Shown here: positions 26,699 to 35,605 of the stretch, piece by piece | How positions within the stretch are numbered: position 1 is the stretch's first letter | Layout of the letters: each line of letters starts with the position of its first letter | Source: Ferrimonas gelatinilytica | GTDB lineage: Bacteria; Pseudomonadota; Gammaproteobacteria; Enterobacterales; Shewanellaceae | Direction of reading: 5' to 3' | DNA: 64,000 nt | NCBI RefSeq assembly: GCF_039544205.1 | Contig: NZ_BAABLF010000001.1 | Span: forward strand, 124,001 to 188,000 | Notes under the pieces: generated by a model | What the model was told of the DNA's origin: nothing | The model's input: only the letters and a program-made list of their open reading frames with translations | Databases searched by the model: none | Program-made: the position numbers and the translations under genes

Positions 26699-29600
26699 TT
26701 ATGCAACTCCTGCACCGACGCCACTTTCTCCCGGTCATCGGCCTGGTTAGCCATGCAGGAGGCAAAGGCGGCATTCATGGTCGTGGTGTAGTTGACCTTG
26801 TGCTGCAGGGCACCACGGCGCAGCTGGCGAGAATCCTCGATGGCCTGACGCCCCTCGGTGGTATTCACGATGTAGCTGTACTCGCCGTTCTTGATGCGGT
26901 CCAGGATGTGTGGACGCCCCTCGTGCACCTTATTCACCAGGCGCGGGTTGATACCCGCCTCGCCCAGCGCCACCGCCGTGCCATGGGTAGCATCCAGCTC
27001 GTAGCCCAGCGCAATCAGTTTCTGGGCCAGGTCCGCCACCCGACGCTTATCGCCCTTACGGACAGACAACAGGGCGCGGCCGTTTTTCGGCACATCTTTG
27101 ATGGCCCCCAGTTGCGCCTTGGCGTAGGCCTCGGCAAAGGTATCACCAACGCCCATCACCTCACCGGTGGAGCGCATCTCCGGCCCCAACAGCGGATCCA
27201 CGCCCGGGAACTTGTTGAACGGCAGTACCACCTCCTTGACGGAGTAGTACGGCGGGATCACTTCCTGGGTAAAGTTTTGCTCCTGCAGACTCTTACCCGC
27301 CATAACCCGGGCTGCCACCTTGGCCAGCTGCACGCCGGTCGCCTTGGAAACGAAGGGTACGGTACGGGCCGCACGGGGGTTCACCTCGATGAGGTAGATC
27401 ACCTCATCCTTCACCGCGAACTGGATGTTCATCAGGCCAACCACGCCCAGCTCGAGAGCCAGCTTACGGCACTGTTCACGCATCTGGTCCTGGATCGCCG
27501 GGCTCAGGGTGTACGGCGGCAGGGAGCAGCCCGAGTCACCGGAGTGGACACCCGCTTGTTCGATATGCTCCATGATGCCGCCAATCACCACGTCGGTACC
27601 ATCACAGACCGCGTCCACGTCCACTTCGGTGGCGTCATCGAGGAAGCGATCCAGCAGCACCGGCGACTCGTTGGAGACGCTGACCGCATCATTGAAGTAA
27701 CGGCGCAGATCCTGCTCGTCGTAGACGATCTCCATCGCCCGGCCACCCAGCACGTAGGAGGGACGCACCACCAGGGGGTAACCGATGCGCTCCCCCTCTC
27801 GAACCGCCTGTTCGACCGTGGTCACTGTGCTGTTCTCCGGCTGTTTCAGCCCGAGTCGCTCAACCGCCTGCTGGAACCGCTCGCGGTCCTCGGCGCGGTC
27901 GATGGCATCCGGCGAGGTACCGATAATGGGTACGCCGGCCGCCTCCAGAGCGCGGGCCAGTTTCAGCGGAGTTTGGCCGCCGTACTGGACGATCACTCCT
28001 TTGGGCTGCTCCACCCGGACGATCTCCAGCACATCCTCCAGTGTGATCGACTCGAAGTAGAGGCGATCCGAGGTGTCGTAGTCGGTGGAAACGGTTTCCG
28101 GGTTGCAGTTGACCATGATGGTTTCGTAACCATCTTCGCGCATCGCCAGGGCGGCATGAACACAGCAGTAGTCAAACTCGATGCCCTGACCGATTCGGTT
28201 CGGGCCGCCACCGATCACCATGATCTTGTCCCTGTCGGACGGGTTCGCTTCACACTCCTCCTCATAGGTGGAGTACATGTAGGCGGTATCGGTGGCAAAT
28301 TCGGCGGCACAGGTGTCAACGCGCTTATAGACCGGGAAGAGCTCATGCTTGTGGCGCAGTTTGCGCACCTCACCCTCAGACACACCCAGCAGGGTGGCCA
28401 GGCGGGCATCGGAGAACCCTTTGCGCTTGAGGGTACGCAGGAAGTCGTAGTCGAGCTCGGCCATGCCGCGCTCCTTCACCTGCTCCTCCAGCTTCACCAG
28501 CTCCTCAATCTGGACCAGGAACCAGGGGTCGATGTTGGTGATCTTGAAGATCGCCTGCATGGACAGCCCGGCTCGGAACGCATCGGCGATGTACCAGGGG
28601 CGCTCAGCGCCCACATCCTGGAGCTCGTGACGGATCTTGGCCAGCGCTTCCGGTTGGTTAATGTCAACGATGGGATCAAAGCCGGTCATACCGGTTTCCA
28701 GGCCACGCAGCGCCTTCTGCATCGATTCCTGGAAGGTGCGGCCGATCGCCATCACTTCGCCAACGGACTTCATCTGGGTGGTCAAACGATCATTGGCACC
28801 GGAAAACTTCTCGAAGTTGAAGCGCGGGATCTTGGTGACTACGTAGTCGATGGAGGGCTCGAAAGAGGCCGGTGTGGCGCCGCCGGTGATGTCGTTGGAC
28901 AGCTCATCCAGGGTAAAGCCCACGGCCAGCTTGGCGGCGATCTTGGCGATGGGGAAGCCCGTTGCCTTGGAGGCCAGGGCGGAGGAGCGGGAGACTCGAG
29001 GGTTCATCTCGATGATCACCATACGGCCATCTTTGGGGTTGATCCCAAACTGGACGTTGGACCCTCCGGTCTCGACACCAATCTCACGCAGTACCGCCAT
29101 GGAGGCGTTACGCATCAACTGGTACTCCTTGTCGGTCAGGGTCTGGGCCGGCGCGACGGTGATGGAGTCACCGGTGTGCACCCCCATGGGATCGAAGTTC
29201 TCGATGGCACAGACGATGATGCAGTTGTCCGCCCGGTCACGAACCACCTCCATCTCGTACTCTTTCCAGCCGATCAGGGACTCATCGATAAGGAGTTCAT
29301 TGGTGGGAGAGAGATCCAGACCACGGGTACAGATCTCTTCGAACTCTTCCCGGTTGTAGGCGATACCGCCGCCGGTGCCGCCCATGGTGAAAGAGGGACG
29401 GATGATGCAGGGGAATCCCACCTGATCCAGGACGCCGTAGGCCTCCTCCATAGAGTGGGCAATGCCAGCGCGGGGGCACTCGAGGCCGATGGACTTCATC
29501 GCCTTGTCAAAGCGGGAACGATCCTCCGCCTTGTCGATAGCATCGGCGGTAGCACCGATCATCTCTACGCCGAACTCCGCCAGTACGCCCTTGGCTTCCA

Positions 29601-29904
29601 GCTCCAGGGCGCAGTTCAAGGCTGTCTGACCGCCCATGGTGGGCAATACCGCATCCGGGCGCTCCTTGGCGATGATGTTGCGCACCACCTCCCAATGGAT
29701 CGGCTCGATATAGGTGGCATCCGCCATCTCAGGATCGGTCATGATGGTGGCCGGGTTGGAGTTAACCAGAATCACCCGGTAACCCTCTTCACGCAGCGCC
29801 TTGCAGGCCTGGGCGCCGGAGTAGTCAAATTCGCAGGCCTGGCCGATCACGATTGGACCTGCACCCAGGATCAGAATGCTTTTAATGTCTGTACGTTTTG
29901 GCAT
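26683..29904 (-). CDS. carB: Carbamoyl-phosphate synthase large chain
   Basis: 1073 residues, same as E. coli CarB. It makes carbamoyl phosphate from bicarbonate, ammonia and two ATP for arginine and pyrimidine synthesis. Two homologous ATP-grasp halves are present (GAGPIVIGQACEFDYSG in the first; GGGPNRIGQGIEFDYCCVH in the second), each with metal-binding EMNPR/EVNPR motifs, then the allosteric domain with LVNKVHEGRPHILDRIKNG. carA is 19 bases upstream. The end of the gene is unusual: the C-terminal RSLV-stop lies in an 18-bp tandem repeat. Confidence 0.98.
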   Translation of the reverse strand: MPKRTDIKSILILGAGPIVIGQACEFDYSGAQACKALREEGYRVILVNSNPATIMTDPEMADATYIEPIHWEVVRNIIAKERPDAVLPTMGGQTALNCALELEAKGVLAEFGVEMIGATADAIDKAEDRSRFDKAMKSIGLECPRAGIAHSMEEAYGVLDQVGFPCIIRPSFTMGGTGGGIAYNREEFEEICTRGLDLSPTNELLIDESLIGWKEYEMEVVRDRADNCIIVCAIENFDPMGVHTGDSITVAPAQTLTDKEYQLMRNASMAVLREIGVETGGSNVQFGINPKDGRMVIIEMNPRVSRSSALASKATGFPIAKIAAKLAVGFTLDELSNDITGGATPASFEPSIDYVVTKIPRFNFEKFSGANDRLTTQMKSVGEVMAIGRTFQESMQKALRGLETGMTGFDPIVDINQPEALAKIRHELQDVGAERPWYIADAFRAGLSMQAIFKITNIDPWFLVQIEELVKLEEQVKERGMAELDYDFLRTLKRKGFSDARLATLLGVSEGEVRKLRHKHELFPVYKRVDTCAAEFATDTAYMYSTYEEECEANPSDRDKIMVIGGGPNRIGQGIEFDYCCVHAALAMREDGYETIMVNCNPETVSTDYDTSDRLYFESITLEDVLEIVRVEQPKGVIVQYGGQTPLKLARALEAAGVPIIGTSPDAIDRAEDRERFQQAVERLGLKQPENSTVTTVEQAVREGERIGYPLVVRPSYVLGGRAMEIVYDEQDLRRYFNDAVSVSNESPVLLDRFLDDATEVDVDAVCDGTDVVIGGIMEHIEQAGVHSGDSGCSLPPYTLSPAIQDQMREQCRKLALELGVVGLMNIQFAVKDEVIYLIEVNPRAARTVPFVSKATGVQLAKVAARVMAGKSLQEQNFTQEVIPPYYSVKEVVLPFNKFPGVDPLLGPEMRSTGEVMGVGDTFAEAYAKAQLGAIKDVPKNGRALLSVRKGDKRRVADLAQKLIALGYELDATHGTAVALGEAGINPRLVNKVHEGRPHILDRIKNGEYSYIVNTTEGRQAIEDSRQLRRGALQHKVNYTTTMNAAFASCMANQADDREKVASVQELHKRSLV

Positions 29905-29923
29905 CGTCTTCTTCTCGGTACGC

Positions 29924-31078
29924 TTACTTGCCAGCCTTAAACTGGGCCATCAATTCGATAAAGTGGTCGAACAGCGGTGCCGCATCGTGCGGGCCCGGGC
30001 TCGCTTCCGGGTGCCCCTGGAAGGAGAACGCCGGCTTATCGGTGCGGTGGATTCCCTGCAGGGAACCATCAAAGAGACTCTTGTGGGTCGCGCGCAGGTT
30101 GGCGGGCAGGGTCTCCTCATCCACGGCAAAACCGTGGTTCTGCGCGGTGATCATCACCACGTTGTTATCCAGGTCCTTCACCGGGTGGTTACCACCATGG
30201 TGACCGAACTTCATCTTCACGGTCTGGGCACCGGAGGCCAGAGCCAACAGCTGGTGGCCCAGGCAGATCCCGAACAGGGGGATCTCGGTATTGAGCAGTT
30301 CGGTGATCGCCGCAATGGCGTAGTCACAAGGCTGCGGGTCCCCGGGGCCGTTGGAGAGGAAAACCCCGTCCGGTTGCATCGCCAGCACTTCGGCCGCCGG
30401 TGTTTGCGCCGGCACCACGGTCACGTCACAGCCACGGTCCACCAGCATCCGCAGGATGTTCTGCTTCACCCCGTAGTCATAGGCCACCACCTTGTAACCC
30501 AGCTCGGAGGCAGGGGTGTCAGACGGCAGGCCACCGATCAGTTTCCAGCTGCCTTTGCGCCAGCTGTATGGCGTGGTAATCGTCACCTCTTTTGCCAGGT
30601 CCATCCCCTTCAGGCCCGGGAAGGCGTGGGCGGCCTGCAAGGCTTCCTGTTCAGCCTCCTCCACATTTTCAACCCCCGCAATGATGGCACCATTCTGTGC
30701 CCCTTTTTCGCGCAGAATGCGGGTCAGCTTGCGGGTATCGATATCGGCGATGCCGACGATGCCGTGGCGCTTAAGGTAATCAGAGAGGGATTCTTCATTG
30801 CGGAAATTGGAGGCCAGGGCGGGGAGATCGCGGATGACTAGGCCTTGAGCATGGATTCGGTCGGATTCGACATCTTCGGAGTTGGCACCGGTGTTGCCAA
30901 TGTGGGGATAAGTGAGCGTGACGATCTGTTTGGAATAGGATGGATCCGTTAGGATCTCTTGATAGCCGGTCATGGAAGTGTTAAAAACGACTTCTCCCGA
31001 TGACAAACCGTCTGAACCTATGGATTTACCACGGAATACGGTCCCATCCTGGAGCACTAACAGGGCAGTTTTGTTCAA
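29924..31078 (-). CDS. carA: Carbamoyl-phosphate synthase small chain
   Basis: 384 residues. Glutamine amidotransferase subunit; the catalytic Cys is in FGICLGHQLLALA and the His-Glu pair in GHHGGNHPVKD and HPEASPGPHDA. The start is TTG at 31078, decided by the strong GGGAGG ribosome-binding site just upstream and by the absence of a suitable ATG; E. coli carA also begins with UUG. It forms an operon with carB and lies downstream of dapB, separated by a terminator and a 176-base AT-rich promoter region. Confidence 0.97.
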   Translation of the reverse strand: MNKTALLVLQDGTVFRGKSIGSDGLSSGEVVFNTSMTGYQEILTDPSYSKQIVTLTYPHIGNTGANSEDVESDRIHAQGLVIRDLPALASNFRNEESLSDYLKRHGIVGIADIDTRKLTRILREKGAQNGAIIAGVENVEEAEQEALQAAHAFPGLKGMDLAKEVTITTPYSWRKGSWKLIGGLPSDTPASELGYKVVAYDYGVKQNILRMLVDRGCDVTVVPAQTPAAEVLAMQPDGVFLSNGPGDPQPCDYAIAAITELLNTEIPLFGICLGHQLLALASGAQTVKMKFGHHGGNHPVKDLDNNVVMITAQNHGFAVDEETLPANLRATHKSLFDGSLQGIHRTDKPAFSFQGHPEASPGPHDAAPLFDHFIELMAQFKAGK

Positions 31079-31213
31079 CTTGACCTCCCACCAGATATAT
31101 TTATAAGTTATTGTTTATTAGCCAAACAAAGGCATTCCTTACCTTCGCTTTTTATATTTTTGGCAAATTCCGCGCATTCTAACAGCGAAGTTACCATTTG
31201 CCTACATCAAACT

Positions 31214-31243
31214 GAAAAAAAGGCCCACCGAAGTGCGCCTTGA
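31214..31243 (-). terminator. Terminator after dapB
   Basis: GGCCCAC / GTGCGCC stem with one mismatch and a CGAA/TTCG tetraloop (31222-31239), then a T-run on the minus strand. Confidence 0.75.
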
Positions 31244-31254
31244 TCTCTCTGAAA

Positions 31255-32070
31255 CTAAACGGCCTTAAAGCCCAACACCTGCTGCATATCGTAGAGTCCA
31301 GGACTCTGATCCACCAACCAAGCGGAAGCCCGCATCGCCCCGTTTGCAAAGGTCATGCGGCTGGACGCTTTATGGGTGATCTCCAGTCGCTCACCGATGT
31401 CCGCAAACAGCGCGGTGTGCTCGCCGACAATGTCCCCGGCCCGCACGGTTGAGAACCCTATGGTCTGGGGATCTCGCTCCCCGGTGATCCCCTCCCGACC
31501 GTAGATGGCGCACTGGGACAGGTCTCGCTCCAGTGTTTCGGCAATCACCTCCCCCATCTTCAGGGCCGTCCCCGAGGGCGCATCCTTCTTGAAACGGTGG
31601 TGCCCTTCGATGATCTCGATATCGCTGTAACGGCCCATCACATCCGCCGCCACCTCGAGCAATTTGAACATCAAATTGACCCCGACCGCCATATTGGGCG
31701 CCAGCACCACTGGGACACTATTAGCGGCCTCGGCAATCTGCACCTTCTGCGCATCATCAAAGCCCGTGGTTCCAATCACCATCGGCTTGTTGTGGCTCAC
31801 ACAATACTGAAGAAATGACAGGCTGGACTCCGGCGAGGTGAAGTCGACAAGCACGTCGAAATCCTGGTTGACCGAGGCCAGATCACCCGAGAGCTTGACG
31901 TCGGCATGCCCCCTGGCCACCAACTCACCGGCATCACAGCCGATCAGGGTTGAACCGGACCGCTCAATGGCGGCGCCCAAGGCCACACCAGGATGGGCTA
32001 AAGCGGCTTCAATCAATGTCCGGCCCATTCGGCCACTGGCACCGGTAACGGCGACGCGGATATCTCCCAC
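31255..32070 (-). CDS. dapB: 4-hydroxy-tetrahydrodipicolinate reductase
   Basis: 271 residues (E. coli 273). A NAD(P)H-dependent step of lysine/diaminopimelate synthesis. The dinucleotide loop AVTGASGRMGRTL is at the N-terminus; the catalytic region IIEGHHRFKKDAPSGTALKMGE is intact. The start is GTG (32070) with AGGAAGAG upstream. It is monocistronic, followed by its own terminator before carAB. Confidence 0.97.
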   Translation of the reverse strand: MGDIRVAVTGASGRMGRTLIEAALAHPGVALGAAIERSGSTLIGCDAGELVARGHADVKLSGDLASVNQDFDVLVDFTSPESSLSFLQYCVSHNKPMVIGTTGFDDAQKVQIAEAANSVPVVLAPNMAVGVNLMFKLLEVAADVMGRYSDIEIIEGHHRFKKDAPSGTALKMGEVIAETLERDLSQCAIYGREGITGERDPQTIGFSTVRAGDIVGEHTALFADIGERLEITHKASSRMTFANGAMRASAWLVDQSPGLYDMQQVLGFKAV

Positions 32071-32123
32071 GATTCTCTTCCTCTGCCTTTTGAATAGGGG
32101 GAACTATAAAGCCTTTGTGACCA

Positions 32124-32156
32124 ACAAAAAAGGGAAGCCGAAGCCTCCCTTTTTCT
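32124..32156 (-). terminator. Terminator after fklB
   Basis: AAAAAGGGA / TCCCTTTTT outer arms with an inner GC pair and TTCG-type loop, followed by T-rich sequence on the minus strand. Confidence 0.85.
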
Positions 32157-32169
32157 ACCATCGAACCCG

Positions 32170-32781
32170 TTACAGGATCTCCAGCAGTTCCACTTCAAAT
32201 ACCAAGGCGGCATACGGCGGAATCGCGCCACCAGCACCCTGCTCGCCGTAAGCCAGGTGGTGCGGAACATACAGCTTCACCTTGGAACCGACCGGCATGG
32301 TCTGCAGGGCTTCGGTCCAGCCAGCGATAACACCGCCAACTGGGAAATCTGCCGGCTGACCGCGCTCAACAGAGCTGTCAAACACTCGGCCGTCGGTGAA
32401 GGTGCCGTGGTAGTGGCAGCGAACGGTAGACTCACGGGTCGGCGTTTCGCCTTCACCCTGCTTAAGCACTTCGATCTGCAGGCCAGACTCGGTCACGGTC
32501 ACTTCATCACGCTGCGCATTTTCGGCCAGGAAAGCTTCGCCTTCCGCAGCAGCGGCTTTGGCTTTCTCTTCGGCCTCGGCACGCATACGCTCGGAGATAA
32601 CTGCGAACGCCTGTTGCAGCTGCTCTTGAGGTACCTGGCTGGCGACGCCATTCAGGGCATCGGCCAGGCCAGCCTGCACGGCGGCAACGTCAACGCCCTC
32701 AAAGCTCTGGCTTGCCAGCTGTTCGCCCATCTGACGACCGACGCCGTAGCTTACTTTCTGTTCAACAGACTCAAAAGTCAT
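32170..32781 (-). CDS. fklB: FKBP-type peptidyl-prolyl isomerase FklB
   Basis: 203 residues from MTFESVEQKVSYGVGRQMGEQL; this ATG matches the FklB/FKBP22 start (E. coli 206). The N-terminal helical dimerisation half includes the LQQAFAVISERMRAEAEEKAKAAAA helix; the C-terminal FKBP fold has VRCHYHGTFTDGRVFDSS, the active-site GGVIAGWTEALQTMPVGSKVKLYVP and LAYGEQGAGGAIPPYAALVFEVELL. No signal peptide, so it is probably cytoplasmic. Confidence 0.95.
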   Translation of the reverse strand: MTFESVEQKVSYGVGRQMGEQLASQSFEGVDVAAVQAGLADALNGVASQVPQEQLQQAFAVISERMRAEAEEKAKAAAAEGEAFLAENAQRDEVTVTESGLQIEVLKQGEGETPTRESTVRCHYHGTFTDGRVFDSSVERGQPADFPVGGVIAGWTEALQTMPVGSKVKLYVPHHLAYGEQGAGGAIPPYAALVFEVELLEIL

Positions 32782-32950
32782 GGTTACTTCCCATTTTTGG
32801 AGTGCATAAAGGCCGCAGTGTAACAGCTTTCCCCCGCCGTTTTTACCCATTTGGGACACCCGCACTCAGAGTCTGATGCCACTAAACCGGGGTGAACATT
32901 CCGCATTCGTGGCCGCGCTCAGGTGGGCCTGTTCAGGAGGGCTGATTTGA

Positions 32951-32987
32951 AACAAAACCGAGGCCGCTCACCAGCACAAGCGGCCTC
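32951..32987 (-). terminator. Terminator after the M48 lipoprotein gene
   Basis: Perfect 9-bp stem GAGGCCGCT / AGCGGCCTC (32960-32968 and 32979-32987) with a T-rich tail on the minus strand. Confidence 0.75.
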
Positions 32988-33074
32988 AGGCGCCAGCACC
33001 ACTTCGGCAGGCGACCAGAGCGCACCCGGCGCATTTGAACGACGGCACAGCGCAGAAGTCCGCTTCCGGGCACC

Positions 33075-33902
33075 TCAGTCTGGCGCTTTACAGGTGGGTT
33101 TTCGCCCCTGGGCCAGCGCCTTCTGGTATATGGGCACGGCGTCACTCTGCAGTGAGGAAAGCTGGCTTATCCGGGTCTGACTGGAAGGGTGGGTTGAAAG
33201 AAATTCCGGGGGCGCACCGCCGGATGCCTTGGCCATGTTCTGCCACAGGGTCACCGCAGCAGAAGGGTCGAACCCCGCATACGCCATCAGGGAGAGGCCG
33301 ATAACGTCGGACTCACTCTCCTGCTGACGGCCAAAGGGCAGCATTATCCCCACCTGAGCCCCAAGGCCAAGGCCAGCCATGATCAGATCGGAGTTCTCGG
33401 TACCGGACGCCCCCAGTGCCACCTGGGCGATCTGGAGCCCGGCATTGGTCAACTGGCCCCGGGAGACCTGCTCATTGCCATGATCCGCCAGCACGTGGCC
33501 AATCTCGTGCCCCATTACTGCCGCCAGCTGGTCTGGCGTCTGGGCGACATCGAGTAAGCCGGTATAAACGCCGATGTGGCCTCCCGGCAGGGCAAACGCG
33601 TTCACCTGCTTCGACTCGAACACCACCACTTCCCAGCGCTCAACCTGACCCGGATCCACCTGCGCCAACACGCCAGGTGCGGTCAGCGCATCGGCAACGC
33701 ACTGCACATAGGCATTGACCCTGGCATCGGTGGATCGCGTCTCCTGCTGTTTAATTTTTTCAAACGACTGCGCACCGAGCTCCCGCATCTGGTCAGCGGA
33801 AAACATCAACATCTGATCGCGCCCGGTAGGCGACTGATGGGTGGCACAACCGACCAGCAGCGTCATGATCACGCCAGATAACAGCTTTCCCTCTGCTCGC
33901 AT
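33075..33902 (-). CDS. M48-family metallopeptidase lipoprotein
   Basis: 275 residues from MRAEGKLLSG. The signal peptide ends in lipobox LVGC (Cys19), so it is a lipoprotein. The zinc site HEIGH is at 132-136 (AAVMGHEIGHVLADHG) with a downstream Glu ligand in QQESESDVIGLSLMA. It resembles the periplasmic M48 lipoproteins LoiP/YcaL of E. coli, linked to outer-membrane protein quality control. The open frame continues 63 codons upstream but without family-like sequence. It ends in LAQGRKPTCKAPD. A perfect hairpin separates it from the metzincin gene upstream. Confidence 0.88.
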   Translation of the reverse strand: MRAEGKLLSGVIMTLLVGCATHQSPTGRDQMLMFSADQMRELGAQSFEKIKQQETRSTDARVNAYVQCVADALTAPGVLAQVDPGQVERWEVVVFESKQVNAFALPGGHIGVYTGLLDVAQTPDQLAAVMGHEIGHVLADHGNEQVSRGQLTNAGLQIAQVALGASGTENSDLIMAGLGLGAQVGIMLPFGRQQESESDVIGLSLMAYAGFDPSAAVTLWQNMAKASGGAPPEFLSTHPSSQTRISQLSSLQSDAVPIYQKALAQGRKPTCKAPD

Positions 33903-34010
33903 CCTCACTTCCTTAATTTGAGAACCCATGGTGAGAGAAACTTTACCGAACTCCCCCCACTGGAAACCATCTTTTCCTTTCGAATGGGAAAATTCCTGGG
34001 TACCAACACA

Positions 34011-34035
34011 CCAGGCCACCTCAAAGGTGGCCTGG
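34011..34035 (-). terminator. Hairpin between the metzincin and M48 genes
   Basis: Perfect 10-bp stem CCAGGCCACC / GGTGGCCTGG with a 5-base loop. The U-tract is poor, so it may be a weak terminator or mRNA-end stabiliser. Confidence 0.5.
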
Positions 34036-34109
34036 TAGCAGTGCACAAGAGAGGTTGGAGCTCTGTTCAGCGCGGAGCTAAGACGCCCCATAGCGAATGC
34101 CAGGTGTCA

Positions 34110-35348
34110 TCAAGAGGCGGTTACCCGGTCACCAGCCCCCCGCAGCCGGCGCCGTTGGCCTCGCCCCCGGCGGGTTGACCAAACCGCTCCGGCCAGCAGC
34201 AGCCAAGAAACAAGATTCAGCGCACCTCCACCACCGGAACCGCTGGAGGCGGGCCCCTGCAACTGGTCCGGTCCCTGTTCGGCGGGTGTTGCACTTAACT
34301 CATAGTTGAACTCCGGCATCGCGCTGGTATCGAGCTTATCGCCGTAGCGAGCGCCCACGTATACGGTTCTGACCTGCTCGCTGGTGGTTGTAGGAAACAG
34401 GTGCAGAGTGACTCGCTTCTCCGTCTCACCGGCCATGAAGATCACTCGTCCAGTGAGGTCGAGCTCATACTCGACGCCCTCCTCCAGCCCGACCGCGCGG
34501 CTGTATACCACCACACTGCTGTCGGTCTCCAACGCTGCGGCATTGCCCGAAGCATCCTGGAGCGCGATCCGGCCCTCGACCCAGGTATCGTCCCCTTCAG
34601 CACGAACGTCGAGCCGCTCTGCGACCACCACCGCCAGGGTCTCCATCGGAGGGCGAACCCCACCGCCACCGATTAGGGTGCCCCAGTCGGACTCAACCGC
34701 CGCCTCCCCCGCCACCGCCTTGGCGATCAACGACGCCTCCTCGGTCGAAAGGTAGGGAGATTGATAGTCCGAAAAGGCAGTAACGCCGTCACACATGATC
34801 GAGCGGGACTCGGCGCTGCATTGGCTATCCTCGGGATGAACCATACCAAGCAGGTGGCCCAGCTCATGGGCCAAAAGCACGTCTGCCTCATTGGTATTGG
34901 TATACCCCAGGGTCGCCACCTGGTTTCCCTGGGCATTGCCCAACACGGAGAGCGGACGGTCCGCTTCGATCACCAAAACCACGATATCGGCACCGTACTG
35001 GGTCATCAGACTCAGCTCCCGCGAAGGCAGCTGCTGATGCAGACTGTCCATCATCTCGTAGGTGATCGTCGATGACTTCTCTCCTGCGGCGAAGCGCTCG
35101 CTTCGCTCGGAGTTGCCCGTCGCTGCAACGTTGACGACGCGATACTCCAGTGTCGTCGACGTAGAGGCAAAGATGGTATTGGCGATCTCGACCCAGTGTA
35201 AAATTGACCTGTTGACCTCAGCATCACCGTGGTTTTCCAGCACCAGGTCATCGACGACAAAGAGGAGATCCACTCTCTGATCGGCAGCGATGGCAGGCTG
35301 GCAAAACAGGACGAATAGCATCAGCAGGCAGTATCGCAGTAGTCGCAT
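34110..35348 (-). CDS. Secreted metzincin protease with GlyGly-CTERM anchor
   Basis: 412 residues from MRLLRYCLLM. It has a signal peptide (cut after about residue 22, AIAAD), a Zn-binding motif HELGHLLGMVH at 161-171 and a Met-turn candidate in SRSIMCDG (Met185), the metzincin pattern HExxHxxGxxH. A large C-terminal beta-type region follows. The extreme C-terminus has GSGGGG, a hydrophobic helix (ALNLVSWLLLAGAVW) and an Arg-rich tail, the GlyGly-CTERM signal that rhombosortase processes for proteins exported by type II secretion. The Arg-rich tail after the helix is longer than usual. Substrate unknown; it lies next to a lipoprotein protease. Confidence 0.82.
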   Translation of the reverse strand: MRLLRYCLLMLFVLFCQPAIAADQRVDLLFVVDDLVLENHGDAEVNRSILHWVEIANTIFASTSTTLEYRVVNVAATGNSERSERFAAGEKSSTITYEMMDSLHQQLPSRELSLMTQYGADIVVLVIEADRPLSVLGNAQGNQVATLGYTNTNEADVLLAHELGHLLGMVHPEDSQCSAESRSIMCDGVTAFSDYQSPYLSTEEASLIAKAVAGEAAVESDWGTLIGGGGVRPPMETLAVVVAERLDVRAEGDDTWVEGRIALQDASGNAAALETDSSVVVYSRAVGLEEGVEYELDLTGRVIFMAGETEKRVTLHLFPTTTSEQVRTVYVGARYGDKLDTSAMPEFNYELSATPAEQGPDQLQGPASSGSGGGGALNLVSWLLLAGAVWSTRRGRGQRRRLRGAGDRVTAS

Positions 35349-35549
35349 AACACTTTCCTTCTTGATGGGGGAACGAACCGATGCAGGGTTCGGCCATAAA
35401 GGCAGTGAATAAAGCAATAGATGACTCCGTCAGAACCTGTGCTCCGGTGCACTCCATCGCCCCACCCCGAGCCAGCTCTCGGCTACAGGCCCAGGGACTG
35501 AGCCCCCCTACTGCGCCATCTCCGTCTCCCCTCGCAAAAATTCTGCCCC

Positions 35550-35584
35550 AAAAAAACCGCCTCCTGAAAAGGAGGCGGTTTTTG
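35550..35584 (-). terminator. Terminator after dnaJ
   Basis: 8-bp stem CCGCCTCC / GGAGGCGG (35557-35564 and 35571-35578), A-run before and T-run after. Confidence 0.9.
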
Positions 35585-35605
35585 ATTCGATGCCTTGATG
35601 CCGGC

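Noticed and set aside
26701..29940. Open reading frame of more than 1,000 codons on the plus strand
   Set aside because: It is antisense to carB; the carB frame has all domain and active-site motifs and the antisense product has none. High GC makes long antisense frames common here.
31079..31254. Arginine repressor or PurR operators before carA
   Set aside because: The spacer is AT-rich, but no motif close to an ARG box (TGAAT-N-ATTCA-like) could be recognised.
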